This document shows positions 22,600 through 33,655 of a DNA stretch of 64,000 nucleotides, piece by piece. Each line of letters begins with the position of its first letter. The stretch's first letter is position 1. The notes under the pieces were generated by a model, which did not search any database, was not told the origin of the DNA, and saw only the letters and a list, made by a program, of their open reading frames with translations. Both the position numbers and the translations under genes were made by a program. The stretch comes from Notamacropus eugenii (lineage: Eukaryota; Chordata; Mammalia; Diprotodontia; Macropodidae): positions 351,705,890 to 351,769,889 of the forward strand of contig NC_092873.1 in the NCBI RefSeq assembly GCF_028372415.1, written 5' to 3'.

Positions 22600-23085
22600 T
22601 AGCCACATGAAGACAGATGGTATAGAGTAAAAACTTGCTGGAATTAGAGTCAAAAGAACTAGGTTCAAATTTCTGACTGTGCCACTGGCTGCTTCTGTGT
22701 GATTCCATTGGATTAATCACTTCTAATCACACTTCTACAGCAGCGAGGTGGAGCAGTGTATAGAGCATCAGTCCTGGAAGACTTTCTTCCTGAGTTCAAA
22801 TCTGAACTCAGACACTGGACAAGTCACTTAACCTTGTTTGCCTCAGTTTCCTCATCTGTAAAATGAGCTGTAGAAGGAAATGACAAATCACTCCAGTATT
22901 TCTGTCAAGAAAACCCCAAATGAGGTCCCAAAGAGTTGGACATGACTGAAATGACTGAACAAGAGAAACAATTCCAATTGTAGATCTCTGATTCTTTAAG
23001 TTCTCTGCTTAAGTTCCCTCATCTGTAAAATGGGGACATTCAGCTAAGGAATGGCTAAAATCTCTTCTAACTCTAACATTCTATG
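22600..23085 (+). mobile_element. MIR-type SINE split by a Mar1 SINE
   Basis: Head half at 22600-22735 ('gctggaattagagtcaaaag'), tail half at 22975-23085 ('ctcatctgtaaaatgggga', 'ctcttctaactctaacattc'). A nearly complete Mar1-type SINE (22741-22970, plus) lies between them, so the Mar1 copy is the younger insertion. Confidence 0.65.
22741..22970 (+). mobile_element. Mar1-type CORE-SINE
   Basis: 'agcagcgaggtggagcagtg' head, 'gacaagtcacttaaccttgt', 'tcatctgtaaaatgagctgt' and the tail 'aagagttggacatgactgaa'. Confidence 0.85.
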
Positions 23086-23331
23086 AGATTAAGAAGAGAA
23101 AGCATTCAGTTTCATAGAACAACAGGTATTTTTGCCCAATGTTTTCCTTTTTATAGAAAAGGAAACTGCCCAGATCCAGTGTCCAATATCTTAAATCAGT
23201 GGAGTACCAGGGAGCTGGGAGAAGTCCGATCTCTTGACTCCCAGGCCAGGGCTCTTTCTATTTCTTGTTGGACTTGGGAGTCAGGAAGATCTGAAGTTTG
23301 AAATGCACCTTCCACACTTAAGAGATATGTT

Positions 23332-23567
23332 TTGTTATTTAGTCATTTCTGAGTGGTATTAGAATCTTAGGAGTTTTCTTGGCAAAGATACTGGAGTGGT
23401 TTGCCATTTCCTTCTCCAGCTCATTTTACAGTTGAGGAAATTGAGGCAAACAGAGTTAAGTGAATTGGCCAGGGTCACACAGCCAGGAAGTGTCTGAGGC
23501 TTGTTTTGAACTCAAAGTCTTTCTGACTTCAGGCCCAGTTCCCTATTCCCTGAACCACCTACCTGCA
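23332..23567 (-). mobile_element. Mar1-type CORE-SINE
   Basis: Reverse orientation: 'ttggcaaagatactggagtg', 'ccagggtcacacagccagg', and a degraded head at the right. Confidence 0.85.
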
Positions 23568-23569
23568 AT

Positions 23570-23940
23570 AGATGTGGAGGATATCAATTGAGGGGTTTTT
23601 AAAAATGTGTTTTTTGATGTTTTTCTGATATGAGGTACCACTGGAATCTAAGGAAGGACCTTAGTCATTTCACACTGAGGGAGGAAGGAAGACCCTCATT
23701 CCAAAGTTCCTACATTCCACCAAAAAAGAAAAAAGGATTCCAGGAATTAGGAGAACTGGAATAAAGACTCCCCAGCTGACTTTCCCTGTTCTTTGAAGTA
23801 ATCTGGGTAGGTAATGGGTTATCTGATTTGAGTCTACCTGAATTAAAGGGAGGGAGAAATCTGTGTTTCTCAGAAGCCCATTCCCTACCCCACTTTGGCC
23901 CCCACCAAATTTTGTCACTCTTTAAAAAAAATTTTTACAC
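23570..23940. other. No feature recognised
   Basis: Unassigned sequence with no supported open frame. Confidence 0.4.
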
Positions 23941-23944
23941 TAGT

Positions 23945-23947
<3 letters not shown>

Positions 23948-24002
<55 letters not shown>
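23948..24002. repeat. (CA)n microsatellite
   Basis: About 27 pure CA units directly abutting an L1 fragment at 24003. Confidence 0.97.
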
Positions 24003-24004
<2 letters not shown>

Positions 24005-24265
24005 ACAACTTGTTCAGCCATTCTCCTATTGATGGACATCTCAATTTTCAGTTCTTGGCCACCACAAAAAGAGCTCCTAGAAATATTTTTGTACATGTGG
24101 GTCCTTTTCCCATTTTTATGATTTCTTTAGGATACAACCCTAGAAGCAGTATTGCTGGGTCAAAGGATATGAACATTTTTATAGCCCTTTGGGCATATGA
24201 ACCTTTTTCTTTATTTTGCCAGTCTTTTGTTGAGGTTATTAGAAAGCTTAGAATTTCTTAAATGT
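24003..24265 (-). mobile_element. L1 ORF2-end fragment
   Basis: Reverse L1 sequence: 'acaacttgttcagccattct', 'ttcttggccaccacaaaaag', 'ttgctgggtcaaaggatatg'. Its 3' UTR is missing; the CA repeat takes its place. Confidence 0.75.
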
Positions 24266-24424
24266 GACCCCTCCTTTTTTTTTTTTTTAAAGCAAAAGAT
24301 TTGGGTTGAATGAACTCCTGTGGTCTCCCGGTCCATAAACCTTAACATGCTCTTGGTGAACTCACTGGTCATCTTCCTTCTTGCCCATCTTATCCAGGAA
24401 AGATCGTAGCTTAGAAAGGTCATA

Positions 24425-24610
24425 GTCTTCCACTGTATCTGGGGCCATCTCCAGTCATCCTGATCTATATCTTACCTCTGGACCCAGATGGCTCCAGAGC
24501 AGGGAGTGAGGCTGCAGACTTTGCACAGCCCACCCTCACTTAAATCCAATTTACTTGCAAGTCATGGCATCACCTCCCTGATGGTGGACAAATGATGACA
24601 GCAATAACAA
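24425..24610 (+). mobile_element. RTE-tailed SINE fragment
   Basis: 'gggccatctccagtcatcct', 'agatggctccagagcaggga' and 'cttgcaagtcatggcatcac' match the copies at 583-896 and 1685-1925 in the opposite orientation. Confidence 0.65.
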
Positions 24611-24859
24611 ACCAAGTCACATGAGCAGATTGAGTGAGCCTTGTCTCTATCCCATGTCATTTTCCTCTCCCCCTCCTTCCCTTCTCCCAGACATTCCTTC
24701 AGCTTCCAATCTGGAGAGATCATCAAAACCTAGGACAATCTTGCCACCTACTTCTCCTCGTTCTTTCTTCTGCACTCTTCTGCATTCCTGCATGGGTCTA
24801 GCCCATGTTGGTGAATGAGAGGGTCACCAGATCCTAAGAAGCTTAACTTCTTCCTCATT

Positions 24860-25140
24860 AAACAATCAACAAACATATATTAAGTCTTTTATGTGAGCCA
24901 GAGTTCAAACCTGGCCTCAGACACTTACCAGCCTTGTGACCCTGGGCAAGTCACTTAACCCTATTTGCTGCAGTTTCTTCAACTGTAAAGTGTGTTGGAG
25001 AAGGAAATTGCAAATTTCTCTAGTACCTTTACCAAGAAAATCCCAAATAGGGTCACAAAGAGTTGGACAGTACTGAAAAGACTCAACCACAACAAATTAT
25101 AGGGGCCAGTCACTGTGCTACGTGGTGGGGAGACATAGAG
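24860..25140 (+). mobile_element. Ancient LINE fragment split by a Mar1 SINE
   Basis: 'caacaaacatatattaagtc' (24866-) and 'ccagtcactgtgctacgtgg' (25108-) look like two halves of one L2/L3-type fragment, with a Mar1-type SINE between them. Confidence 0.5.
24893..25100 (+). mobile_element. Mar1-type CORE-SINE, head missing
   Basis: 'gagccagagttcaaacctgg', 'gtgaccctgggcaagtcact', 'gggtcacaaagagttggaca', tail 'ctcaaccacaac'. Confidence 0.8.
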
Positions 25141-25144
25141 AAAG

Positions 25145-25365
25145 AATAATAATTAGCAGTTTTATAACACTTTAAGATTTGCAAACACTTTGCAAGTATT
25201 ATCTCATTTGATCCCCAAAACAATCCTGGGAGGTAGTTGCTATTACTGTCCCCATTTTATAGATGAGGAAACAGCTAGTAAATGTTCAAGTGGAAATTTG
25301 AACTCAGGCTTTCCTGATTTTTGGTCCCTCACTCTAATCTACTGAACCACTCAGCTGCCACTCTA
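25145..25365 (-). mobile_element. MIR SINE
   Basis: 'aagatttgcaaacactttgc', 'atctcatttgatccccaaaa', 'ccccattttatagatgagga', then the reversed head. Confidence 0.8.
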
Positions 25366-25698
25366 TCTACAGGAATTTACATTCCAATGCAGGAGCTGCA
25401 TGAATATAAATAGGTCTCTATTAAATAAATACAGAGTAGAATTTCCAAGACTAGCTTTTCTTGGGAGTTGGTCAAGATCCAAGGACTGTGATTTAAAGAC
25501 TCCTGGCTTCCAGGTCTAGCTCTGCCTTGCTGAATCTAACCTGCAGGTCAATGCATGCAAATAAGTTAGTGCTGAGATATCAGATATGAGGCAGTAGGGA
25601 GAGGAGAATCAATCAGATTAAAATATAATTGGGAAATATTTAATAGAATATATAAAAATGCAACAGAACACAGATAATGTTAAAATATGATTTTCTAT

Positions 25699-25938
25699 GG
25701 GAAGCTAGGTGGTTCAGTGGATAGAGCACAGAGCCTAAAGTCAGGAAGACTTGAATTCAAAACTAGCCTCAGATTCTTACTAACTGCACGATCCTGGGCA
25801 ATTCCCTTAACTTGTTTGTCTCAGTTTCCTCATCTGTAAAATACTCTGGAGAAGGAAACAGCAAACCACTCCAGTATCTTTGCCAAGAAAATCCCAGATG
25901 GAGTGAAGAAGAATTGTATATAACTGAATAAGAAAATA
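25699..25938 (+). mobile_element. Mar1-type CORE-SINE, full length
   Basis: Head 'gggaagctaggtggttcagt', 'cctcatctgtaaaatactct' and tail 'tatataactgaataag'. Confidence 0.85.
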
Positions 25939-26004
25939 TATACTTATGTACTTATATGTACTTGCATATTTATGTACAATTTATTGGTCCTTTCTGTTTG
26001 ATTT

Positions 26005-26215
26005 TTAACATAACTGGCTTAGTGGATAGAATTCTGGACTGAAGACAGGAAGACCTGAGACTAATTCTTCCCTGAGAAACAGATTATACCCTGGGCAAGT
26101 CATTTAATCTTCCTAGTGTTCTATTTTTTCATCTGTAAAATGAAGGAGTTGGTTTCAGAACCTTTAAGGCCTCTTCTCGCTCTAATAGCTGATTCCCCAG
26201 TCTAAATGAGTTCTC
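26005..26215 (+). mobile_element. CORE-SINE variant (MIR-like)
   Basis: 'cttagtggatagaattctgg', 'ccctgggcaagtcatttaat', then a tail unlike Mar1: 'aaaatgaaggagttggtttc' and 'aggcctcttctcgctctaat'. Confidence 0.6.
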
Positions 26216-26454
26216 TATGAATTCTCTCTTCTCCCTTTGCTGCATGGGGAGCATTTTTTTTGCCCTGAGTGATTGTTGTAAGGTTTAAAATGCTTGGGAT
26301 GGAGATGATTTGTATGAATGTTCATTCTTCCTATGGCTCCAATGCTAGATTTTTTCTTTTCCTTTATTCCCGTCTGGTGGTCATTTCATTGAGGTAGGGT
26401 TCTAGGAAAGAATACTGTCTTCACCAATGCAAACCAAAAACTATCTAGAATTAA

Positions 26455-26612
26455 TTGTAGATTTCCATCTAGAAAGGACTATGGAGTTCAATTTCCCTCA
26501 TTTTATGGACAGGAAACTGAAGCCCAGAGAAGTTAAAGGAACTTGTCCAGCAGGTAAGTGTTTAGGGTTAATGCTCCCTGTCCACTGCACCACCCACCTG
26601 CCTCTATAATGA
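26455..26612 (-). mobile_element. MIR-type SINE
   Basis: 'ccctcattttatggacagga', 'ctgaagcccagagaagttaa' and a reversed head at 26580-26605. Confidence 0.65.
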
Positions 26613-26634
26613 GATTCATATTACTACAACATTG

Positions 26635-29600
26635 AATTTTATTTTTATGTCAAGAGTATTTTATCCTCCCCCTCAATTACATGTAAAGGTAGTTTTCAAC
26701 TTTCATTTTTGTAAAATTTTGAATTCCAATTTTTCTCCCTTCCTCCCCTCTTCCCAGGATAGCAAGCAATCTGATATAGGTTATATGTGTTTAACAAATT
26801 CCCACATTAGTCGTATTGTGAAAGAAGAATGAGAACAAAAGGGAAAAACTATAAGAAAGAAAAAACAAAAACCAAAAAAAGTGAAAACAGTATGTTTTGA
26901 TCTGCATTCAGACTCCATAGTTCTTTCTCTGGATGTGGATGGCATTTGCCTTCATGAACCTTTTTAGAGTTCTCTAAGATCATTTTATTGCTGAGAAGAG
27001 CTAAGTCTGTCAAAGTTAGTTGTCTCACAATGTTACTATTGCTATGTACAATGTTCTCTTGATTCTGCTCACTTCACTCAGCATTAGTTCACATAAGTCT
27101 TTGAAGGTTTTTCTGAAATCTACCTACTCATTATTTCTTATAGAACAATACTATTCCATTACACTCATATCTCACAACTTGTTCAGTCATTCCCTAATTG
27201 ATGGGCATCCCCTCAAATTCCAGTTCTTGACCATCAAAGAAAGAGCTGCTATAAATATTTTTGTATATGTGGGTCCTTTTCCTTTTTTTATGATCTCTTT
27301 AGGATACACACCTAGTAGTGGTGTTGCTGGACAGAGGGTATACATGGTTTTATATAGCTCCAAATGGCTCTCCAGAATGGTTGAATCAGTTCAAAACTTT
27401 ACCAATAATGCATTAGTGTACCATTTTTCCCACATCTTTTCCAACATTTATCATTTTCCTGTTTTGTCATGTTAGTCAGTCTGACAGGTGTGAGGTAGTA
27501 CATCAGGGTGGTTTTTGATTTGCATTTCTCTCATCAGTAGTGATTCAGAGCATTTTTTCGTATGATTATAGATAGATTTCTTTTCCTCATCTCGAAATTG
27601 CCTGTTCATAACCTTTGACCACTTCTCAATTAGGGAATGACTTATATTCTTATAAATTTGACTCAGATCTCCATATATTTTAGAAATGAGGTCTTTATCA
27701 GAAACACTGACCAATTTGATTGCCAGATTTCTGCTTTCCTTCTAATATTGGTTGCACTGGTTTTATTTCTGTAAAATCGTTTTAATTTACTGTAATCAAA
27801 ATTATCCATTTTGCATTTCATAATGTTCTCTGTCTCTTGTTTGGTTACAGCTTCTTCTCATCTCCATAGATCTGTCAGGTAAACTATTCCTTGCTCTCCT
27901 AGTTTGCTTATGGTATCATCCCTTATGTCTAAATCATTTATCCATTTTGACTGTATCTTGATTTATGTTGGTCTATGCCTAGCTTCTAACATACTATTTT
28001 CCAGTTTTCCCACCAGTTTTTGTCAAATAATGAGATCTTATCCCAAAAGCAGGAGTCTTTGGGTTTATCGAACAGTAGACTACTTAGTATTGCATTGTGT
28101 GTACCTAACCTGTTCCGCTGATCTACCATATTTCTTAGCCAGTACCAAATAGTTTTGATGCTTGCCACTTTATATTATAGTTTTAGATCTGATAGGGTTA
28201 GACCACCTTCCTTTGCATTTTTAAAAAATTAATCCCAATGATATTCTTGACCTTTTGCTCTTCCAGATGAATTTTATTATTTTTTCTAGTTCTATAAGAT
28301 ATTTTTTTGATAGTTTGATTGGTATGGCACTGAATAAGCAAAATAATATAGGTAGAATTGTCATTTTTATTGTATTTGCTCTGCCTACCCATGAGCTATT
28401 GACATTTTTTCAAGTTTAGATCTAACTTTATTTGTGTGAAAAGTGTTTTTAAATTATGTTCTTATGATTCCTGGGTTTGTCTCAACAGGTAGACTTCCAA
28501 ATATTTTATATTGTCTCCAGTTATTTTAAATAGAATTTCTCTTTCCATCTCTTGCTACTGGGCTTTGTTCATAATACATAGTAATGCCAATGATTTTTGT
28601 GGGTTTATTTTATATCCTGCAACTTTGCTAAAGGTATTAATAATTTCAAGTAGTATTTTAGTTAATTCTCTAGTATTCTCTAAGTGTACCATCATGTCAC
28701 CAGTAAAGAGTGATACTTTTGTTTTCTCATTGACTATTCTAATTCCTTCAATTTTTTCTTCTCTTTTTGATAAAGCTAACATTTCTAGTACAATATTGAA
28801 TAACAGTGGTGATAATGGGCATTCTTGTTTTACCTCTGACCTTATTGGGAATGCTTCTAGCTTATCCCCATTGCATATAATGCTTGCTGATGCTTTCAGA
28901 GAGATATTGCTTATCATTTTAAGGAAAAATACATTTATTCCTATGCTCTCTAGTGTTTTTAGTAGGAAGGGATGCTGTATTTTGTCTTTTTCTTTTCAGA
29001 CAGGGGAAGGCAAGGCAATTGGGGTTAAGTGACTAGCCCAAGGTCACACAGCTAGTAAGTATGAAGTGTCTTGAGGCTGGATTTGAACTCAGGTCTTCCT
29101 GACTCCAGGGCCAGTGCTCTATTCTCTATACCTCCTAGCTGCCCCTGTATTTTGTCAAAAGCTTTTTCTGCACCTATTGAGATAATTATATGATTTCTGC
29201 TATTTTTCTTATTGATATGGTCAATTATTGAACCAGCCCTGCATTCCTGGTATAAATTCTACCTGGTCATAGTGTATTATCCTCACGATAAATTGCTGTA
29301 ATCCCTTTGCTAATACATTTAAAAAATTTTTCATCAATATTTAGGGAAATTGGTCTATAATTTTCTTTCTCTGTTTTGGCTCTTCCTGGTTTAGATATCA
29401 GCACAATATTTGTGTCATGAAAAGAATTTAGTATTTTAGTAATTTTTATTTAGTAATTTATTTCTAAATTTATTATTTATTACTAAATTTAGTAGTACTT
29501 TAGTAATTTAGAATTTAGTAAACTCCTTCTTTGCCTATTTTCTCAAATAATTTATATAGTATTGGAATGAATTGTTCTTTAAATATTTGGTTGAATTCAC

Positions 29601-29890
29601 TGGTAAATCCATGTGGTCCTGGAGATGTTTTTTTAAGGAGTTCATTGATTACTGGTTCAATTTCTTTTTCTAAAATGATGTTACTTAAGTATTTTACTTC
29701 CTTTTCTATTAATCTGAGCAATTTATATTTTTGCAAATATTCATCCATTTCTCTTAGATTGTCAGATTTATTGGGCATACAGTTGGGCAAAATGGCTCCT
29801 AATTCTTGCTTTAATTTTCTCTTTGTTGGTGGTCAATTCACCCTTTTCATTTTTGATACTGATAATTTGGTTTTCTTCTTTCTTTTTTAA
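26635..29890 (-). mobile_element. L1, 5'-truncated, with long ORF2 remnant
   Basis: In reverse: 3' UTR 26635-27000, ORF2 C-terminus to about 27500, then ORF2 upwards. The minus frame 28555-28917 reads the reverse-transcriptase region (SEVKQECPLSPLLFNIVLEM, then MVHLENTRELTKILLEIINTF). The YADD-type catalytic motif is altered to FTGDM, and stops and frameshifts occur throughout, so it is inactive. 29515-29790 continues the ORF2 frame ([13 protein letters not shown]). A SINE interrupts it at 28983-29145. Confidence 0.88.
28983..29145 (-). mobile_element. Short tRNA-derived SINE inside L1, 12-bp TSD
   Basis: The minus strand starts GGGGCAGCTAGGAGGTATAG and ends '...ccccaattgccttgcc' plus an A-rich tail. 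CTGTATTTTGTC occurs on both sides (28971-28982 and from about 29145), splitting one L1 sentence. Confidence 0.88.
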
Positions 29891-30070
29891 AACCAAATTA
29901 ATCAGCAAACATTACAAATCAAGACTTGATTTATTGTTTTGTCTAATAATACAGAACATAATTAAGTGGCAGATTTCCCTCCTCCCCCTTGGGAGAACTG
30001 CTTGTTAAACATTTGTCAGCACACTCCTATTCCCAAACTCCTATTGGTCTCTTTGTTTCTGGTCTCTCCT
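29891..30070. other. Unassigned sequence
   Basis: Short stretch between the L1 5' truncation point and the L2. Confidence 0.35.
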
Positions 30071-30302
30071 TTCTATAATTCATCCTTCACATTGTGCTTA
30101 ATTAATTTTCCTAATCTGTGTTTCTGACTAGTTCACTCTTCTTAATACCTGTAGAGGCTCTGTATTAGATAAAAACTAAACTACTTTACCTGATATAATT
30201 TGATCCCAATCTACCTTTCCAGCCTCATTTCACATTATTTCCCTTCATGCCCTCTCTATTCCAGCTACTCTACTTTTTTATTTAAAAAAATTTAAAAAAT
30301 TT

Positions 30303-30442
30303 TTGGAGGCAATCTGGTTTAAGTGACTTACCTAAGGTCTCACAGCTAGTAAGTGTCTGAGGCTAGATTTGAACTCAGGTCCTTCTGAGTTCAGCCCCTC
30401 CAGGGTTGATGCTTTAACACCACTGTGCCACTCCACTGGCTG
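30303..30442 (-). mobile_element. Short tRNA-derived SINE
   Basis: Reverse orientation: 'ggaggcaatctggtttaagt', 'ctcacagctagtaagtgtct', 'gatttgaactcaggtcctt', with a degraded head at about 30420-30440. Confidence 0.75.
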
Positions 30443-31450
30443 CTTTTTAGAACCTTTCTATTTTTTCTTTTTTTTTTTTTTTTTATTTAGCTTTTAACAT
30501 TTATTTTCACAAAATTTTGGGTTACAAATTTTCTCCCCTTTTATCCCCTCCCCCCCAAACCCAAGCATTCTAATTGCCCCTGTGACCAATCTACTCTCTC
30601 TTCTATCCTCCTTCTCTGCCCTTGTCTCCGTCTTCTCTTTTGTCCTGTAGGGCCAGATAGCTTTCTTAACCCCTTAACCTGTATTTCTTATTTCCCAGTG
30701 GTAAGAACATTACAGTTGATCCTAACACTTTGAGTTCCAACTTCTTTAGCTCCCTCCCTCCCCATCCCTTCCCCTTGGAAGACAAGCAATTCAATATAGG
30801 CCAAATCTGTGTAGTTTTGCAAATGATTTCCATACTAGTTGTGTTGTATAGGACTAACTATATTTCCCTCCATCCTATCCTGTCCCCCATTACTTCTATT
30901 CTCTTTTGATCCTTTCCCTCCCATGAGTGTCGACTTCGGATTGCATTCTCCTCCCCATGCCCTCCCCTCCATCCTCCCCCCGACCCTGCTTGTGCCCCTG
31001 TCCCCCACTCTCCTGTATTATGAGATATGTTTTCCTATCAAAATGAGTGTGCATTTTATTCTTTCCTTTAGTGGAATGTGATGAGATAGACCTCATGTTT
31101 TTCTCTCACCTCCCCTCTTTATCCCTACACTAATAAGTCTTTTGCTTGCCTCTTTTATGAGAGTTTGCCCCATTCAACTTCTCCCTTTCTTCTCCCAATA
31201 TTTCTCTCTCACTGCTTGATTTCATTTTTTTTTTAAGATATGATCCCATCCTCTTCAATTCACTCTGTGCACTCTGTCTCTATGTATGTGTGCGTGTGTG
31301 CGTGTGTGTGTGTGTACTCCCACCCAGTACCCAGATACTGAAATGTCTCAGGAGTTCCAAATATTGTCTTTCCATGTAGGAATGTAAACAGTTCAACTTT
31401 AGTAAGTCCCTTATGACTTCTCTTTGCTGTTCACCTTTTCATGGTTCTCT

Positions 31451-32554
31451 TCATTCTTGTGTTAGAAAGTCAAATTTTCTTTCCAGCTCTGGTCTTTTCA
31501 TCAAGAAAATTTGAAAATCCTCTATTTCATTGAAAGACCATTTTTTCTCCTGAAGTATTATACTCAGTTTTGCTGGGTAGGTGATTCTTGGTTTTAGTCC
31601 TAGTTCCTTTGACTTCTGGAATATCCTATTCCATTCCCTTCGATCCCTTAATGTAGAGGGTGCTAGATCTTGTGTTATCCTGATTGTATTTCCACAATAC
31701 TTGAATTGTTTCTTTCTAGCTGCTTGCAATATTTTCTCTTTCACCTGGGAATTCTGGAATTTGGCCACAATGTTCCTAGGAGTTTCTCTTTTTGGATCTC
31801 TTTCATGTGGTGTTCTGCGGATTCCTTGAATATTTATTTTGCCCTCTGGTTCTAGAATCTCAGGGCAGTTTTCCTTGATAATTTCATGGAAGATGATGTC
31901 TAGGCTCTTCTTTTGATCATGGTTTTCAGGTAGTCCCAGAATTTTTACATTGTCTCTCCTGATTCTATTTTCCAGGTCAGTTGTTTTTCCAATAAGATAT
32001 TTCACATTATCTTCCATTTTTCGAGTCTTCTCGCTATGTTCTGTGATATCTGTCTTTCTCATTAAGTCCTTAGCGTCCATCTGTACCATTCCAGTTTTGA
32101 AAGATCTATTTTCTTCAGTGAGCTTTTGAATCTCCTTTTCCATATGGCTAATTCTGTTTTTGAAAGCATTCTTCTCCTCATTGGCCTTTTGAACCTCTTT
32201 TGCCAATTGAGTTAGGCTAGTTTTCAAGGTGTTAATTTCTTCAACATTTTTTGGGGTCTCCTTTAGCAGGGAGCTGATCTGCTTTTCATGCTTCTCTTTC
32301 ATCCCTCTCATTTCTCTTCCCAGTTTTTCCTCCACCTCTCTAACTTGATTTTCAAAATTCTTTTTGAGCTCTTCCATGGCCTGAGCCCATTGGGTGGGCT
32401 GGGACACAGAAGCCTTGATTTCTGTGTCTTTGCCTGATGGTAAGCATTGTTCTTCCTCGTCAGAAAGGAAGGGAGGAAGTGTCTTTTCTCCGAGAAATTA
32501 CCTTCAATAGTTTTATTTCTTTTCCCTTTTCTTGGCATTCTCCCCAGCCAGTGG
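31451..32554 (-). pseudogene. LINE ORF1 with an N-terminal frameshift
   Basis: A 318-codon open stretch (31451-32407) codes an ORF1p-like protein. A long coiled coil (MEELKKNFENQVREVEEKL and heptads to about residue 165) is followed by the RNA-binding domain (residues DNVKILGLPE, then IRITQDLAPSTLRDRREWNR, a conserved L1 ORF1 motif) and the C-terminal domain. The likely true start is the ATG at about 32540, whose frame begins MPRKGKRNKTIEGNF. That frame must shift by one base near 32460-32470 to join the long frame, so this copy is broken at its N-terminus although the rest is intact. Confidence 0.82.
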
Positions 32555-32899
32555 CTTGACCTCTGAATATTCTCCTCACACCCACCTCGCCTCCTGGTCC
32601 TCCCAGCCAACGTTTGGGGACTGAGATTCAAATGCTGCTTCCTGCCTTAGGGCTTTTGGCGGGGGCAGGGCTGCTATTCAGTGTGAGAATTAAGTTCAGA
32701 TGGTCAGGTCGGGGCAGGGCTGCCTCTCAGGCTCAGTTCCCTCAGGGGGTTTATGCACAGACCTTCCACAATGGATCCAGGCTCCCGCCTGCTTGGGGAG
32801 CCCCTGTCTGCAGCCACCTCTCAGCTTCTATCTCCCAGGGGGGCCCGAGCCATGGGGGCACCCCACTCCCCTCTCGACCCGCCAAAGAGACTCTCTCAC

Positions 32900-33225
32900 C
32901 GACCCTCGTCACCTGTGGGTGGGGGGGCTTGTGCCGCCACTGGAGATCCCGTCTCTGAAGCCTGCTCGGATCTGTACCTCTCGGAGCCAAGGCCGCCGCA
33001 GGTCCGGGCTGGGCTCCGCGTCTGCAGCGCGACGGACCTTTTGCGAGAGGTTTGCAGTTCCCTCTGTGGGTGGAGGGACCCGCGTGGCCACAGGAGATCC
33101 CGTCCCCGTAGCCCACTCGGATCTTTTCCTCACGGTGTCGCGGCCGCTGCAGGGCTGCACTCAGCTCCCAGTCCCGGCACCCAGTCCGCAGCGCAAAGGA
33201 CCCCCCGCGAGAGGTTTGCAGGTCT
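32900..33225. repeat. CpG-rich imperfect tandem repeat in the LINE 5' region
   Basis: Two copies of a unit of about 150-165 bp. GAGATCCCGTC occurs at 32943 and 33094, GCGAGAGGTTTGCAG at about 33043 and 33207, and 'ctcggatct' in both. GC and CpG content are far above the rest of the window. Tandem 5' monomers of this kind act as internal promoters in other L1 families; promoter activity here is inferred. Confidence 0.75.
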
Positions 33226-33655
33226 CTCTGGAACAGAAATCTCCCTCGCTCCAATATTCTGTGGCCTCTGGGTGCAGAATTCATGGTGAGTTACTCCCCT
33301 CTAGCCGTTCTGTGGGTTGTGGGTTCGGAGCTATGTGTATGTGCGTCTTTCTACTCCGCCATCTTGGCTCTGCCCCCACCTTTCTATTTTTTCAAAGCTT
33401 AGCTTAGACACCATCTTCTCTATGAAGCTTTTCTTGATCCCTCTCCCCATCTGCTCCTTACCTAAAAATTTTAAGGGCACTTTGTATCCTTCCTTTGCCA
33501 CATCATTCCCAAATATAAGACAAATTTGTACTTATCCATGACCGTGTCACATTCTATTACTGCCCTTCCCCTATCAGGGAGGCAAACTTCTTGAAGGCAG
33601 AGATACTGTTATATTGACTCTGTGTATCTCCTGTGCTTAGCACAACGCCTTGGGC

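Larger units (their letters stand above)
30465..33379 (-). mobile_element. ORF1-only (HAL1-like) LINE, full length, 16-bp TSD
   Basis: Complete element of about 2.9 kb. It begins on the minus strand at the typical L1-style start (GCAGAGCCAAGATGGCGGAG, 33354-33373), has a CpG-rich 5' region (about 32600-33379), one ORF1 (31451 to about 32550), a roughly 980-bp 3' UTR with a G-rich polypurine tract (reverse of 30880-31015) and a TG tract (31285-31318), and a poly-A tail (T-run 30465-30483). ACCTTTCTATTTTTTC stands directly at both ends (about 30450-30465 and 33379-33395). No ORF2 sequence is present, so mobilisation needed another element's ORF2 protein. It could be a true HAL1 family member or an L1 that lost ORF2. 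Confidence 0.82.

Noticed and set aside
32614-33407. Overlapping long open frames on both strands (up to 235 codons)
   Set aside because: They lie in the GC-rich 5' region of the ORF1-only LINE, where stops are rare. Frames are open on both strands at once and resemble no protein.
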